Source: Flavobacteriales bacterium
GTDB lineage: Bacteria; Bacteroidota; Bacteroidia; NORP154
Reading direction: 5' to 3'
Assembly (NCBI GenBank): GCA_016764395.1
Contig: JAESRW010000138.1
Coordinates: forward strand, 1-37,867
DNA: 37,867 nt
Shown here one piece after another: positions 19,906-28,284 of the stretch. Within the stretch, counting starts at the first letter, position 1. Every line of letters begins with the position of its first letter. The translations under genes were made by a program, and so were the position numbers. Under the pieces are notes generated by a model that was given only the letters and a program-made list of their open reading frames with translations, searched no databases and had not been told where the DNA came from.

Positions 19906-20526
19906 ATGTCTAAATACATAACCCTCATCGATAGCATGAGAACCGCTCAAATCCCTGATCATCAGATTGTTGATTGCATTTATAACATGGAGCCAGCAAC
20001 CAAGACGAAAGCAACCAAGGTAGTCCGCAAGGAATACTCTGAGAGCTTTGAGGTGTTTTGGAAGAGTTATCCGCCCGGTCCTAAAGGTACAAAGTCAGCG
20101 GCCTTTAATTACTGGGAGGAATTAGACACTCCTGAGAAGCTCGCAGCTATGCAAGGCCTAATACCTTACGCAAAAGAGTTAAGGGACCTCAAGGACCGCT
20201 CCTGCCTCCATGTAGAGCGATATATAAACCGGAAGCGCTGGGAAAGCTTTGACGAGCCGGGTTTAGCTTTAGCAGTTGATGTTGTTAAGCTTGATAAATG
20301 CACTGAAACACATGCTTTCTTGAAAGAGTGCCGAAAGGATGGTGCTAGTGAGAGGGATATTAAATATTGGAGCTGCGGCAGATTAATTTGCTCTTTTGTT
20401 GGCGGTAAAAAGATTTGCGCTGTTGATCGTGAAATGGGTGATTTCGATCAATCTTTCGGTGAGACAATTAAGCGTTTAGGTTATAGTATTTGGACGAAAG
20501 AAATGTTTGAGAGGAAAACAGCATGA
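19906..20526 (+). CDS. Replication-protein-like gene (FWxxYP motif), 206 aa
   Basis: Residues about 47-70 read SESFEVFWKSYPPGPKGTKS followed by AAFNYWEEL. The F-x-x-FW-x-x-YP ... K-x-x-A-x-x-W segment is common in phage replication initiation and primosome-type proteins. The next part, HVERYINRKRWESF, also fits. The C-terminal 80 residues are Cys- and Lys-rich and unfamiliar. Being second to last in the early operon agrees with a replication role. No helicase or primase gene is recognised, so the phage probably uses the host's. ATG follows the previous stop with no gap. Confidence 0.6.
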   Translation: MSKYITLIDSMRTAQIPDHQIVDCIYNMEPATKTKATKVVRKEYSESFEVFWKSYPPGPKGTKSAAFNYWEELDTPEKLAAMQGLIPYAKELRDLKDRSCLHVERYINRKRWESFDEPGLALAVDVVKLDKCTETHAFLKECRKDGASERDIKYWSCGRLICSFVGGKKICAVDREMGDFDQSFGETIKRLGYSIWTKEMFERKTA

Positions 20527-20888
20527 CAGATTCAATAGAGCAATTAGGTAATGACGCAGTTAAGCCCGCAACAGGTAACATAATGACGGATGTCGATTAT
20601 ATTGACGAGTGGTCGAGAATGACGCCACGGCAACGAAAGTTGTGTCAGTTTTTGTTTACTGTTGGTAGAGTTATAACTTTGGGAGGTGTAACCGCTTCCG
20701 AAGCGCATGCTTTGTGCTTGTCTTGTGAGGGTACCGGTTTTGAATCTGATGAGTGGGATGGTTTAAATTTGCCATTCAAAATCGGCTCAACAGAACAACC
20801 TTGGACGCTCTTAGAGGCTGAAGAGCTATCAAAGCTAGATCATGCTGATAAACTCAAGGCACGTCTGGATATCTCATTGACCAAATAA
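20523..20888 (+). CDS. Hypothetical protein, 121 aa, end of early operon
   Basis: MTDSIEQLGNDAVKPATGNI then YIDEWSRMTPRQRKLCQFLF and RVITLGGVTASEAHALCLSC. A middle helical domain with two to three Cys and an acidic end. ATGA overlap with the replication-like gene. Unknown; a replication partner by context. Confidence 0.65.
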   Translation: MTDSIEQLGNDAVKPATGNIMTDVDYIDEWSRMTPRQRKLCQFLFTVGRVITLGGVTASEAHALCLSCEGTGFESDEWDGLNLPFKIGSTEQPWTLLEAEELSKLDHADKLKARLDISLTK

Positions 20889-20987
20889 TATAACTCAAAT
20901 ATATAATATGTGTGCCCCTGTATCGTTGTGATTGGCGAAACTGCGCGGCCTCGGCTGGTTTTGATCTCTCTCTCCCCAGTCGACAAA

Positions 20988-21023
20988 GTAGGGCGGTGTT
21001 AATGCTTTGTGGCACCGCCCTAC
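20988..21023 (+). other. Strong 11-bp hairpin between early operon and fibre cassette
   Basis: GTAGGGCGGTG (20988-20998) and CACCGCCCTAC (21013-21023) pair perfectly around a 14-base loop. No T-run follows on either side, so it is either a processing/stability hairpin, a Rho-type or late-control site, or a weak terminator. The rest of 20889-21043 holds no gene. Confidence 0.7.
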
Positions 21024-21043
21024 CATAATCCAAGGGGTACCAA

Positions 21044-21361
21044 ATGACGGATGTAGTAATTTATACGGTGGATTCTACGGGTGCACGTGTTCTTGTTAGC
21101 GATTCTAACCCGCTCCCAACGAGCCCCGGCACCGGCTCAATCAACAGCACTGATATCACCACTAGCACCACAACAGGCTCCACGACGTCGGGCGCGCTAG
21201 GGTATGAGATATTAAACATAGGTGCGTCTAACGGCACTATTGACGGCGTTACGTTTGCACCGAATGAAGGGTTTATGGAAGAGGGGTACGGTTCAACGTT
21301 AAGCTCTATATCTTTCAACGCGACAGGTACAACTTTTAGGATCACGGAGCGCACCTCCTAA
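21044..21361 (+). CDS. Small fibre or decoration-like protein, 105 aa
   Basis: MTDVVIYTVDSTGARVLVSD leads into a low-complexity Thr/Ser/Gly stretch (TDITTSTTTGSTTSGALGYE) and a beta-rich end (STLSSISFNATGTTFRITER). This composition suits a structural or adhesive protein outside the cell. The stop overlaps the next start (TAATG). Possible adaptor for the longer protein that follows. Confidence 0.65.
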   Translation: MTDVVIYTVDSTGARVLVSDSNPLPTSPGTGSINSTDITTSTTTGSTTSGALGYEILNIGASNGTIDGVTFAPNEGFMEEGYGSTLSSISFNATGTTFRITERTS

Positions 21362-22590
21362 TGGCTAGGTTTACTAAACGGATACAAACGCCGGATATTG
21401 AGATTCTCATCAGGAGTGCTTCGGATTTCCCAGCCACGCTTGACAGCGCTAAACGGTATGTTGTTGATGCTTTTATTGATATGGGCACAACACAAATAAC
21501 GATACCTCAAGCTGGTGCTACAATTAGTGGTGAGGGGGCTAATGTAACCGGCCTATTCAGCACTGAGAACAATTACACAATGTTTATTGATGATGGTGTT
21601 TTCAGTGGTCCGTTCCTGTTGTCCAGCCTAGATATAAAAGTAACGGGCACAAGCTCACAAGTCTTTGATCTTGATAACGCTGAGAACAATAATGCCCTTG
21701 AAATGGACAAAGTTAATTTCACTCAATGTGTCGATTTAGGCTTAGTGGATAGTTATCGCCAGATACTCATGACAGGGGTCGGGTTTGTCTATTTCGGCGC
21801 GACAGGTGTGGTTAAAGGCTTGACCATTGACGGCACTATGGCGGGCGGTATGACTGTTCTGACAACCATCACGCTGGGCCAGCAATCGGGTGTAACCCTC
21901 TTTCAGGGTGGCGCTAGTCTTTCCATCGCTGGCTCATTAAGATCAGATATGAACGCGCTCAGTATCGACAACGCGTCGGTTGTGTTTGATTTCGCAGAAG
22001 CAGATTTTGTTAATGACAATGCATTTTTCTTAGCGAATTTCAGGACAAACCCGTCCGCATCGGGCGCTATTACAGGTATATCGGCATCTAACCGCAAAGC
22101 ATTGTTTAGGAATTGTACGGGTATTCCTAACACCCATATCGGCGGCGTCTGGACCGTATCAACGTCATCAGCAACAGTAATCAGTACAATCAACACGCCT
22201 GTAAAAATGGCCGGTACAACAACATATTCTTTACTGGAGCATTTCACACAGAGTGCCAGTAACGCGATTGAGAGCCAAACAGCGGAAACCATCACAATGG
22301 ATGTTGCTGGCTCTGTGACATTGGTAGGTACGGATGCGGATGATATTTCTGTTGTGTTAAGGCATTGGGATGATAGCGCGTCTGCTTACGTAGATTTAGA
22401 AACGTATATAGCTACATTTACCGATACGGTAGGCTCAAGACCGCCGGGCACTCAAAACATCACAATTTTCGCTGAAGTGGTCATGGATATAAGTGATCGA
22501 GTTGAAGTCTGGTTGGAGAATAACACCGGCACAGATAACATTACGGCTTCTGTTGGTAGTAGATTAAAACTTAGTAGACGCCCAAGCTAA
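21361..22590 (+). CDS. Beta-rich fibre/appendage-like protein, 409 aa
   Basis: The protein is beta-rich throughout with short strand-turn repeats: ITIPQAGATISGEGANVTGL, VVKGLTIDGTMAGGMTVLTT, FQGGASLSIAGSLRSDMNAL, suggesting a beta-helix or stacked sheet. The C-terminal 100 residues look like a beta-sandwich (LRHWDDSASAYVDLETYIAT). No signal peptide or TM. It could be a head fibre, side tail fibre or decoration protein. It lies outside the main virion block, between the early operon and the terminase genes, with the 105-aa gene as partner. Confidence 0.7.
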   Translation: MARFTKRIQTPDIEILIRSASDFPATLDSAKRYVVDAFIDMGTTQITIPQAGATISGEGANVTGLFSTENNYTMFIDDGVFSGPFLLSSLDIKVTGTSSQVFDLDNAENNNALEMDKVNFTQCVDLGLVDSYRQILMTGVGFVYFGATGVVKGLTIDGTMAGGMTVLTTITLGQQSGVTLFQGGASLSIAGSLRSDMNALSIDNASVVFDFAEADFVNDNAFFLANFRTNPSASGAITGISASNRKALFRNCTGIPNTHIGGVWTVSTSSATVISTINTPVKMAGTTTYSLLEHFTQSASNAIESQTAETITMDVAGSVTLVGTDADDISVVLRHWDDSASAYVDLETYIATFTDTVGSRPPGTQNITIFAEVVMDISDRVEVWLENNTGTDNITASVGSRLKLSRRPS

Positions 22591-22621
22591 ACTACACATT
22601 TGATATTAACTCAGGTATGAT

Positions 22622-22750
22622 GTGCCAATCATTGTGCCAGCCCTAACAGATATTTGGCTGGATGCTAAAGGTAATGGAGCGACTACGGCTGTGGTGGCTG
22701 ATTATGATATATTCATCGTTAAAGATGAGGCACCAACCTCACCGCAATAA
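22622..22750 (+). CDS. Possible 42-aa beta-domain remnant after the fibre gene
   Basis: A GTG at 22622 opens a frame reading VPIIVPALTDIWLDAKGNGA then TTAVVADYDIFIVKDEAPTS. It reads like one beta-sandwich edge and ends 14 bases before a terminator. There is no ATG and only a weak ribosome site, so it may be the remnant of a longer gene. Confidence 0.35.
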   Translation: MPIIVPALTDIWLDAKGNGATTAVVADYDIFIVKDEAPTSPQ

Positions 22751-22764
22751 ATGATGTAAGGAAA

Positions 22765-22787
22765 GGGAGGGCGGTTAAACCCTCTCC
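22765..22787. terminator. Hairpin terminator between convergent units
   Basis: GGGAGGG and CCCTCTCC pair with one bulge around CGGTTAAA, followed on the plus strand by ACCTTATT and on the minus strand by a pyrimidine-rich CTTTCCTTAC. It lies between the rightward fibre cassette and the leftward gene 22791-23246, so it can serve both. Confidence 0.55.
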
Positions 22788-22790
22788 ACC

Positions 22791-23246
22791 TTATTGGTTT
22801 GAGTTAGATGTTAGAATAATAAAAGGTGCACCATCAGCCATATCACCGGCCATGGTAGACGCTCTCGAACCAAGTTTTTTTACTTCGTCGTGGGTAAATC
22901 CTTCACCACGCAAAGCACTCTCGCAGCATTCATTATTACGGAATGTAAGTTCAATAATCTTTAAAGCCATATCCTTGACGCGGTCTAGTTCGTGGGTGGT
23001 TTTATGAGCTAACCATTGACGAGTGCAATCTTCACACGCTTCTTTAAATGTTGGGGCTGTGGCTGTAATTCTAAGGTCGGGGGTGCCGCATACCCCGAAT
23101 GGATGAAAATGAACTTCTGCTAAGGGTATTCCGTCTGATAATTTGGTGTATATATAACCGTTGCCATTCTTACTATAGCCGTCACCGGTGCCTGTAGCCT
23201 TCATAGTTTCAATTGCTTCGTGGATTTCCTGTAGTGTTTCAGTCAT
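22791..23246 (-). CDS. Lone leftward gene with operator-controlled promoter, 151 aa
   Basis: ATG 23246 follows AAGGAGAGAATTGAT; the longer frame from 23300 begins inside the promoter. MTETLQEIHEAIETMKATGT leads into SKNGNGYIYTKLSDGIPLAE and VHFHPFGVCGTPDLRITATA, a beta-rich domain. A His/Cys-containing helical part comes next (EACEDCTRQWLAHKTTHELD) and the end is hydrophobic. No known family. It is expressed alone, opposite to the late genes, from a strong promoter sharing its operator with the early operon. That points to an immunity, establishment or host-takeover role, by inference. Confidence 0.75.
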   Translation of the reverse strand: MTETLQEIHEAIETMKATGTGDGYSKNGNGYIYTKLSDGIPLAEVHFHPFGVCGTPDLRITATAPTFKEACEDCTRQWLAHKTTHELDRVKDMALKIIELTFRNNECCESALRGEGFTHDEVKKLGSRASTMAGDMADGAPFIILTSNSNQ

Positions 23247-23271
23247 ATCAATTCTCTCCTTTGATGGGTCC

Positions 23272-23300
23272 ACTATATGTATGACTATGTCATATGTCAA
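23272..23300 (-). promoter_or_regulatory. Leftward sigma70 promoter with operator TATGAC-ATA-GTCATA in its spacer
   Basis: On the minus strand: TTGACA (23300-23295), exactly 17 bases, TATAGT (23277-23272). This is close to consensus. The spacer is filled by the perfect inverted repeat at 23280-23294. The same repeat (different three-base centre) occupies the spacer of the promoter at 12560-12587. A bound repressor would block both promoters. Confidence 0.85.
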
Positions 23301-23362
23301 ATGGATAATTGATATTAATTCACATGAGGTGTAGTGTCGTTACATGGTTAGGAGTGATACTC

Positions 23363-23545
23363 ATGACAGTTGAACAAGATGCAATCGAAGCAGCTATGCT
23401 AGGCATAGAAGAATCAATAAACAGGGGAGAGTATTTAGACTTAAGTCCTGAGGTGAATTTAACGCTGGTGGATGCTCCATTGTTTGAAGCATTGGATAGC
23501 GTGAAAACAATACAAACAATCATTGAAGACGAAGAGAGATTATAA
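23363..23545 (+). CDS. Small acidic protein before the terminase genes, 60 aa
   Basis: ATG 23363 is chosen after TTAGGAGTGATACTC; the upstream in-frame ATG (23309) has no site. MTVEQDAIEAAMLGIEESIN starts an acidic helical protein ending SVKTIQTIIEDEERL. It is the first gene of the packaging/head block. It might assist the terminase, but no domain is recognised. Confidence 0.6.
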   Translation: MTVEQDAIEAAMLGIEESINRGEYLDLSPEVNLTLVDAPLFEALDSVKTIQTIIEDEERL

Positions 23546-23550
23546 TACCT

Positions 23551-23955
23551 ATGGGACGCCCTAGCGACTACAACGAAGAGATAACAAGCCGTATCTGTGT
23601 ACGTATAACTGAAGGCGTAAGCCTTAGAAAGATATGCGCCGAGGACGGATACCCTAATATCTCCACTGTTTTCAGATGGTTAGATGCACATAAGCTTTTC
23701 CAAGAACAATACGCTCGCGCAAGAGAGGCTCAAGGAGAGGGCTTTGCTGATGAAATCATTGATATTGCAGACAATACTACTGATGACCCGATAAGACTTA
23801 AGCTTCGTATCGACGCTCGCAAGTGGGTAGCCTCTAAGTTCCATGGGACAAGGTATGGTGATAAAGTCGCTGTTAATCATGGTGGCCAAGCAGATAACCC
23901 TATACAGGTAACTCAGATAGAGCTTGTAGCCCCTAAGAGTGACGATGAAGGTTAA
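23551..23955 (+). CDS. terS: Terminase small subunit
   Basis: The 134-residue protein starts MGRPSDYNEEITSRICVRIT and has an HTH-like segment, SLRKICAEDGYPNISTVFRW, where small terminases bind the packaging site. A helical oligomerisation part follows (QEQYARAREAQGEGFADEII) with DARKWVASKFHGTRYGDKV, a familiar end of this family. The acidic tail SDDEG probably contacts the large subunit. The gene overlaps terL, as is usual. Confidence 0.88.
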   Translation: MGRPSDYNEEITSRICVRITEGVSLRKICAEDGYPNISTVFRWLDAHKLFQEQYARAREAQGEGFADEIIDIADNTTDDPIRLKLRIDARKWVASKFHGTRYGDKVAVNHGGQADNPIQVTQIELVAPKSDDEG

Positions 23956-25258
23956 GGTCGAGCTTCCCCCCAAGCTAATACCAGTGTTTACAGGTGAGGC
24001 TAGATACCGTGGGGCTAGAGGTGGTCGAGGGTCGGCCAAAACAATGTCTTTTGCCAAGATGACCGCCGTGTTCGCTGTGAGGGCAGCTGCTGCTGGTAGA
24101 TCAGGTATTGTTGTATGTGGCCGTGAGTACATGAATTCGCTTGATGAAAGCTCTATGGCGGAAGTTAAGGCGGCTATCAGGTCCGAGCAGTGGCTTGATG
24201 ATCTATTTGATATCGGTGAGAAGTATATTCGCACCAAATGCGGTAAGGTATCGTATAAGTTTGTGGGGCTTGTTAGAAACCTTGCTAGCTTGAAATCTAA
24301 AGCTAAAATCCTGTTATTATGGATTGATGAGGCTGAAGGCGTGTTAGAATCGTCATGGCGTATCATCACCCCTACGGTACGTGAGCATGATTCAGAGATT
24401 TGGGTCACATGGAATCCAGAGATAGAGAGCAGCGCTACACACAAGCGGTTTGTGCTCAACCCACCTAAAGATTCAAAGATTATCGAGCTAAACTTCCAAG
24501 ACAACCCATTCTTTCCCGAAGTACTTGAAAAAGAACGCTTAGAAGACCTTGAGAAGCGTCCTGATGATTACGATCATGTATGGGGTGGAGCGTTCAAGAC
24601 GAGCTATGAGGGCGCATACTTCTCCAAGCATATAACTAAGGCCAGACAAGAGCGTAGAATAGGTGTGGTTGCTGCCGATCCTCTTATGACCTTGAGAGCA
24701 TTTTGGGATATTGGCGGAACTGGCAACAAAGCAGACGCATGCACCATTTGGATAGCTCAGTTTATAGGTAGTCAAATCAAGGTGTTAGACTACTATGAGG
24801 CACAAGGTCAACCTCTCGCTACTCATGTTCAATGGTTGAGAAAGAACGGGTACGGTGATGTTTTGTGCATTCTCCCTCATGATGGTGTGCAGGGTGATAA
24901 GGTATATAGTGTGAGTTTTGAGAGTGCATTGAAGACGGCAGGTTTTGACGTTGAAGTGGTTAAGAACCAAGGTACAGGTGCCGCTATGCTGCGTGTGGAG
25001 GCTGTTAGGCGGTTATTTCCCAACATCTGGATCAATGAAGAAACTACTAAGGGTGGAATGGCTGCATTGTCGGCTTACCACGAGAAGAGGGACGAAGCAC
25101 GGAATATAGGGCTAGGACCTAACCATAACTGGGCTTCTCACGGTGCTGATAGTTTTGGGCTAATGTGTATTAGCTTTGAATTGCCTAAAAAGCAGTATAA
25201 TGGTAGTTTTTATGGGAATGAGCGGTCAAGAGGCGGTTCTGGCTGGATGGGTGGCTAA
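23945..25258 (+). CDS. terL: Terminase large subunit (Terminase_3/PBSX-like)
   Basis: The 437-residue protein has a variant Walker A, GARGGRGSAKTMSFA (residues about 24-38), a Walker B LLLWIDEAEG (about 118-127) with the catalytic Glu, and a coupling motif VTWNPE. The C-terminal nuclease domain has AFWDIGGTGNKADACTIWIA with an RNase-H-like Asp, PHDGVQGDK with a second acidic residue, and NHNWASHGADSFGLM near the end. It drives DNA into the head and cuts it. ATG 23945 is preferred over GTG 23939. Confidence 0.93.
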   Translation: MKVKVELPPKLIPVFTGEARYRGARGGRGSAKTMSFAKMTAVFAVRAAAAGRSGIVVCGREYMNSLDESSMAEVKAAIRSEQWLDDLFDIGEKYIRTKCGKVSYKFVGLVRNLASLKSKAKILLLWIDEAEGVLESSWRIITPTVREHDSEIWVTWNPEIESSATHKRFVLNPPKDSKIIELNFQDNPFFPEVLEKERLEDLEKRPDDYDHVWGGAFKTSYEGAYFSKHITKARQERRIGVVAADPLMTLRAFWDIGGTGNKADACTIWIAQFIGSQIKVLDYYEAQGQPLATHVQWLRKNGYGDVLCILPHDGVQGDKVYSVSFESALKTAGFDVEVVKNQGTGAAMLRVEAVRRLFPNIWINEETTKGGMAALSAYHEKRDEARNIGLGPNHNWASHGADSFGLMCISFELPKKQYNGSFYGNERSRGGSGWMGG

Positions 25259-25336
25259 CACCTAAACGTGTAAGACGAATTAAGATGCCTCAATATACGG
25301 GGTTTGTACCTACTTTAAGTTGATTAAGGCGAGTAA

Positions 25337-27415
25337 ATGCCACATCAGGACGAAAATACCGATACTAATAGAGATAATGACGGTTCTGGCTTCATGCAGA
25401 AGGTGCGAGAGCGGGCAGAAACCGCTTGGGAGAGCGACCGAGAGAACCGGGAAGCCGCTAGAGATGACCTAAAGAACCTAGCGGGTGATCAATGGCCAGA
25501 GCTTGAACGTCAAAAGCGTGACCAAGAGAAGCGCCCTTATCTTACCTTCAATAAGTTGTCGGCTTCTGTACGCCAAGTTACAGGTGATCTGAGAAGTAAT
25601 AGACCGTCCATTAAAGTTAAACCTGTTGATGGCGGTGCTGACAAAGACATTGCAGATACGTATTCGGGAATCATCCGTAATATCGAGATGAGGTCAAAGC
25701 CCGGCAAGCCATATATCACAGCAGGCATTCAGGCAGCATCATGTGGTATTGGTAATTTTCGTATTGAGACAGATTACGTTCACAGCAACACGTTTGACCA
25801 AGACGCTATCATTCGCCCTATTCATAATCCATTTGCTGTTGTCTGGGACCCTCTCGCTAGACTAAGCACAAGGGCAGATGCCCGGTTCTGTTTTGTAAAC
25901 GAACGAATGGGGCGCGAAGAGTTTAAATCACGCTGGCCTAAAGCTCAGATCGTCGACTGGGATAAGTTTGAGAATGAAGACACTGTTGACCAATGGTTTG
26001 ACGAGAAGACTGTTAGAGTTGCTGAATATTGGGAAAAGACGCCGGTTACCAAAACTATTGCCAGACTAGCTAATGGTGAGATGGTTACGCTTGAAGATTT
26101 GAGTGAAGAAGAGCGTGAAGAGGTAGAGCCATTTATTAAAGAGCAAAGGGAGCGTGAATCCCATAAGGTTCAGATGTGGACTGTTTCAGGGTTAGAAATT
26201 CTTGACGGGCCTGAAGAGTGGGCAACACCAGATATCCCTATTATTGCTGTTGCTGGCGAAGAGATTGTATCAGACGACAAGGTCACAAGGGTTGGCGTAA
26301 TTCGTCATGCTAAAGATGCTCAGCGCATGTATAACTACTGGAATACGGCCAACACTGAGTTTGTAGCGCTTGCGCCTAAGCAGCCATATATAGCTACAGT
26401 GGACCAGATCGCCGGGTTTGCGGACGATTGGAAAAATGCCAACTCGGACAATAAGGCTCTTCTTGTATATAATGCTGATCCAAGAGCGCCGGGTGCTCCT
26501 CAAAGACAAACTCCTCCTATGCCTAGCTCTGGTATGATTTCGGCTATGCAATTTGCGTCTGATGATATTAAGGCGACCACAGGTATTCATGACGCTTCAT
26601 TGGGGGCAAGATCAAATGAGACATCAGGCATTGCTATTCGTGAACGTAAAGTCGAAAGCGACATCAGTAATAACTTTATCTCGGATAATTTAAGTTCCGC
26701 CGTGCAGCACGCGGGGCGTATCTTGGTAGACCTTATTCCTATCATTTATGATACTCAGCGTACTATCCGCATTTTACATGAAGATGGCTCCGAAGAGTTC
26801 ACAGATATTAACACGCCGAATATGGATATGGATGGGCCAGAGCTTATTAATGATCTAAGTGTCGGTAAGTATGATGTTGATGTCCAGACGGGACCAAGCT
26901 TCGGAACCAAGCGTCAAGAGTCTGCCGAAACACTTATGCAGTTTGGTGCCGCATTCCCACAAGCCTCGCCGTTTATTGCTGACCTTGTCGCTATGAATAT
27001 GGACTGGCCCGGTGCTGAGGAGATTGCTGAGCGTCTTCGTAAGATGTTACCCGAAGGACTTGTGGAAGGTGATGACGAAGATTCCAGCCCTGAGGAGCTA
27101 CAAGCTAAACAAGCGCAAGCTGAAGCGGCTCAACAACAGCAACAACTACAACAAGCCGGTATCGCTCTCCAAATGGCCGAAATGCAGGCAAAAGTAGAGA
27201 AACTTCAAAGCGAGGCACAAGAAAATTCAGCTGACACGGCTAACAAACAAGCCGATACAGCCCAGAAAGTATTAGATATGGCCATGCAGACAGGCCAGTT
27301 TGAGCAAATGGTGAGGTCGCACATCGCACAACAGCTGGTCGATGTGTTGAATCAACAGTCCATAGCCCCCGCACCGGGGAACGGTGTTATCCCGCAAGGA
27401 TTTAATAATGTCTGA
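25337..27415 (+). CDS. Portal protein, P22 gp1-like
   Basis: The 692-residue protein matches P22-type portals in length and landmarks. Residues 30-100 contain WESDRENREAARDDLKNLAG and RPYLTFNKLSASVRQVTGDL, the classic opening. The middle has AGIQAASCGIGNFRIETDYV and NPFAVVWDPLARLSTRADAR. Later comes SGIAIRERKVESDISNNFIS. The end is a Gln-rich coiled coil (QAEAAQQQQQLQQAGIALQM), comparable to the barrel helix of P22 portal. Twelve copies form the DNA gate at one head vertex. Start ATG after TTAAGGCGAGTAA. It begins MPHQ, as do two ejection proteins. Confidence 0.92.
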   Translation: MPHQDENTDTNRDNDGSGFMQKVRERAETAWESDRENREAARDDLKNLAGDQWPELERQKRDQEKRPYLTFNKLSASVRQVTGDLRSNRPSIKVKPVDGGADKDIADTYSGIIRNIEMRSKPGKPYITAGIQAASCGIGNFRIETDYVHSNTFDQDAIIRPIHNPFAVVWDPLARLSTRADARFCFVNERMGREEFKSRWPKAQIVDWDKFENEDTVDQWFDEKTVRVAEYWEKTPVTKTIARLANGEMVTLEDLSEEEREEVEPFIKEQRERESHKVQMWTVSGLEILDGPEEWATPDIPIIAVAGEEIVSDDKVTRVGVIRHAKDAQRMYNYWNTANTEFVALAPKQPYIATVDQIAGFADDWKNANSDNKALLVYNADPRAPGAPQRQTPPMPSSGMISAMQFASDDIKATTGIHDASLGARSNETSGIAIRERKVESDISNNFISDNLSSAVQHAGRILVDLIPIIYDTQRTIRILHEDGSEEFTDINTPNMDMDGPELINDLSVGKYDVDVQTGPSFGTKRQESAETLMQFGAAFPQASPFIADLVAMNMDWPGAEEIAERLRKMLPEGLVEGDDEDSSPEELQAKQAQAEAAQQQQQLQQAGIALQMAEMQAKVEKLQSEAQENSADTANKQADTAQKVLDMAMQTGQFEQMVRSHIAQQLVDVLNQQSIAPAPGNGVIPQGFNNV

Positions 27416-28244
27416 CATTGAAGCCATGGAAACAGCAAGTGCTCCCCTCCCTGATGAGGCTATTATTGCCGCGTCTCAAGACGAGAGTGAACAGGTAGAA
27501 CAGGAAGCAGAAACGCCTGAAGAAACGGAAGCTACAGCAGAGGTTTCGGCAGAAGCTGAAGACGTAGACGAAGATATTCAAGTTGATGAGCCTGAAGCAC
27601 CTAAAGAGACTAAAAACCAACGTAAACGCCGGATGAGGCGTGAGCGAGAGCTAAAAACTGAAGGCAAATTACAAGATGCTCAACAGGAGATTACACGCCT
27701 TAATCAAGAAATAGGGGGTTTAAAAATCCCTAACTACAACGATTTTGAAAACCCTGATGACTATGTAGCTGAAAGAGCTGCGCACGCTACCCAACGTACG
27801 ATGTTGCAGGCAGACGCGGCGCGCGCAAGTGGCTCTGTTCAAGCTGCACAAGCACAGGTACAGGCTGAACGGCAGACAGCTATCAGCGATACATTTGATG
27901 AAGGTAACGGGAGTTATAAGGATTTTAACAAGATTGTTCGAAACGAAAGTCTACAGCTTTCGGGCAATATGCTTTCTGCGTCTCTTGAAGCAGAGAACAC
28001 GTCTGATGTCCTTTATTTCCTTGGTAAGAATCTAGATGAGGCAGCTCGTATTAGTTCTTTGACGGATATCGCGCAGGTGATTGAAATCGGGAAGATGTCG
28101 GCTAATTTAAGCTCTAAAAAGAATAGAACCACTAAGGCCAAGCCACCTATTAAAACTCTGAAAGGGTCCTCTGGTTCCGTGGATAAAAACCCGGAAGAAA
28201 TGACAAATGATGAGTATCGTAAGTGGCGTAATAACGGCCAGTAG
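27408..28244 (+). CDS. Scaffolding protein, P22 gp8-like by position
   Basis: From ATG 27408 (CAAGGATTTAATA) the protein has 278 residues. The first 75 are very acidic (TPEETEATAEVSAEAEDVDE), followed by a basic patch (KNQRKRRMRRERELK) and a coiled-coil/helical region (LQDAQQEITRLNQEIGGLK). The end carries PPIKTLKGSSGSVDKNPEEM then NDEYRKWRNN, a tail typical of phage scaffolds that binds the coat. It helps coat subunits assemble and is then removed. Overlaps the portal stop; the coat gene follows. Confidence 0.8.
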   Translation: MSDIEAMETASAPLPDEAIIAASQDESEQVEQEAETPEETEATAEVSAEAEDVDEDIQVDEPEAPKETKNQRKRRMRRERELKTEGKLQDAQQEITRLNQEIGGLKIPNYNDFENPDDYVAERAAHATQRTMLQADAARASGSVQAAQAQVQAERQTAISDTFDEGNGSYKDFNKIVRNESLQLSGNMLSASLEAENTSDVLYFLGKNLDEAARISSLTDIAQVIEIGKMSANLSSKKNRTTKAKPPIKTLKGSSGSVDKNPEEMTNDEYRKWRNNGQ

Positions 28245-28284
28245 TAAATGTTAACGTCGTGAGAACGACAATGGAGTAAGTAAA

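Noticed and set aside
23680-24504. 274-aa minus-strand frame opposite the terminase genes
   Set aside because: Long but lies entirely antisense to terS/terL, whose motifs are unmistakable; no start signals.
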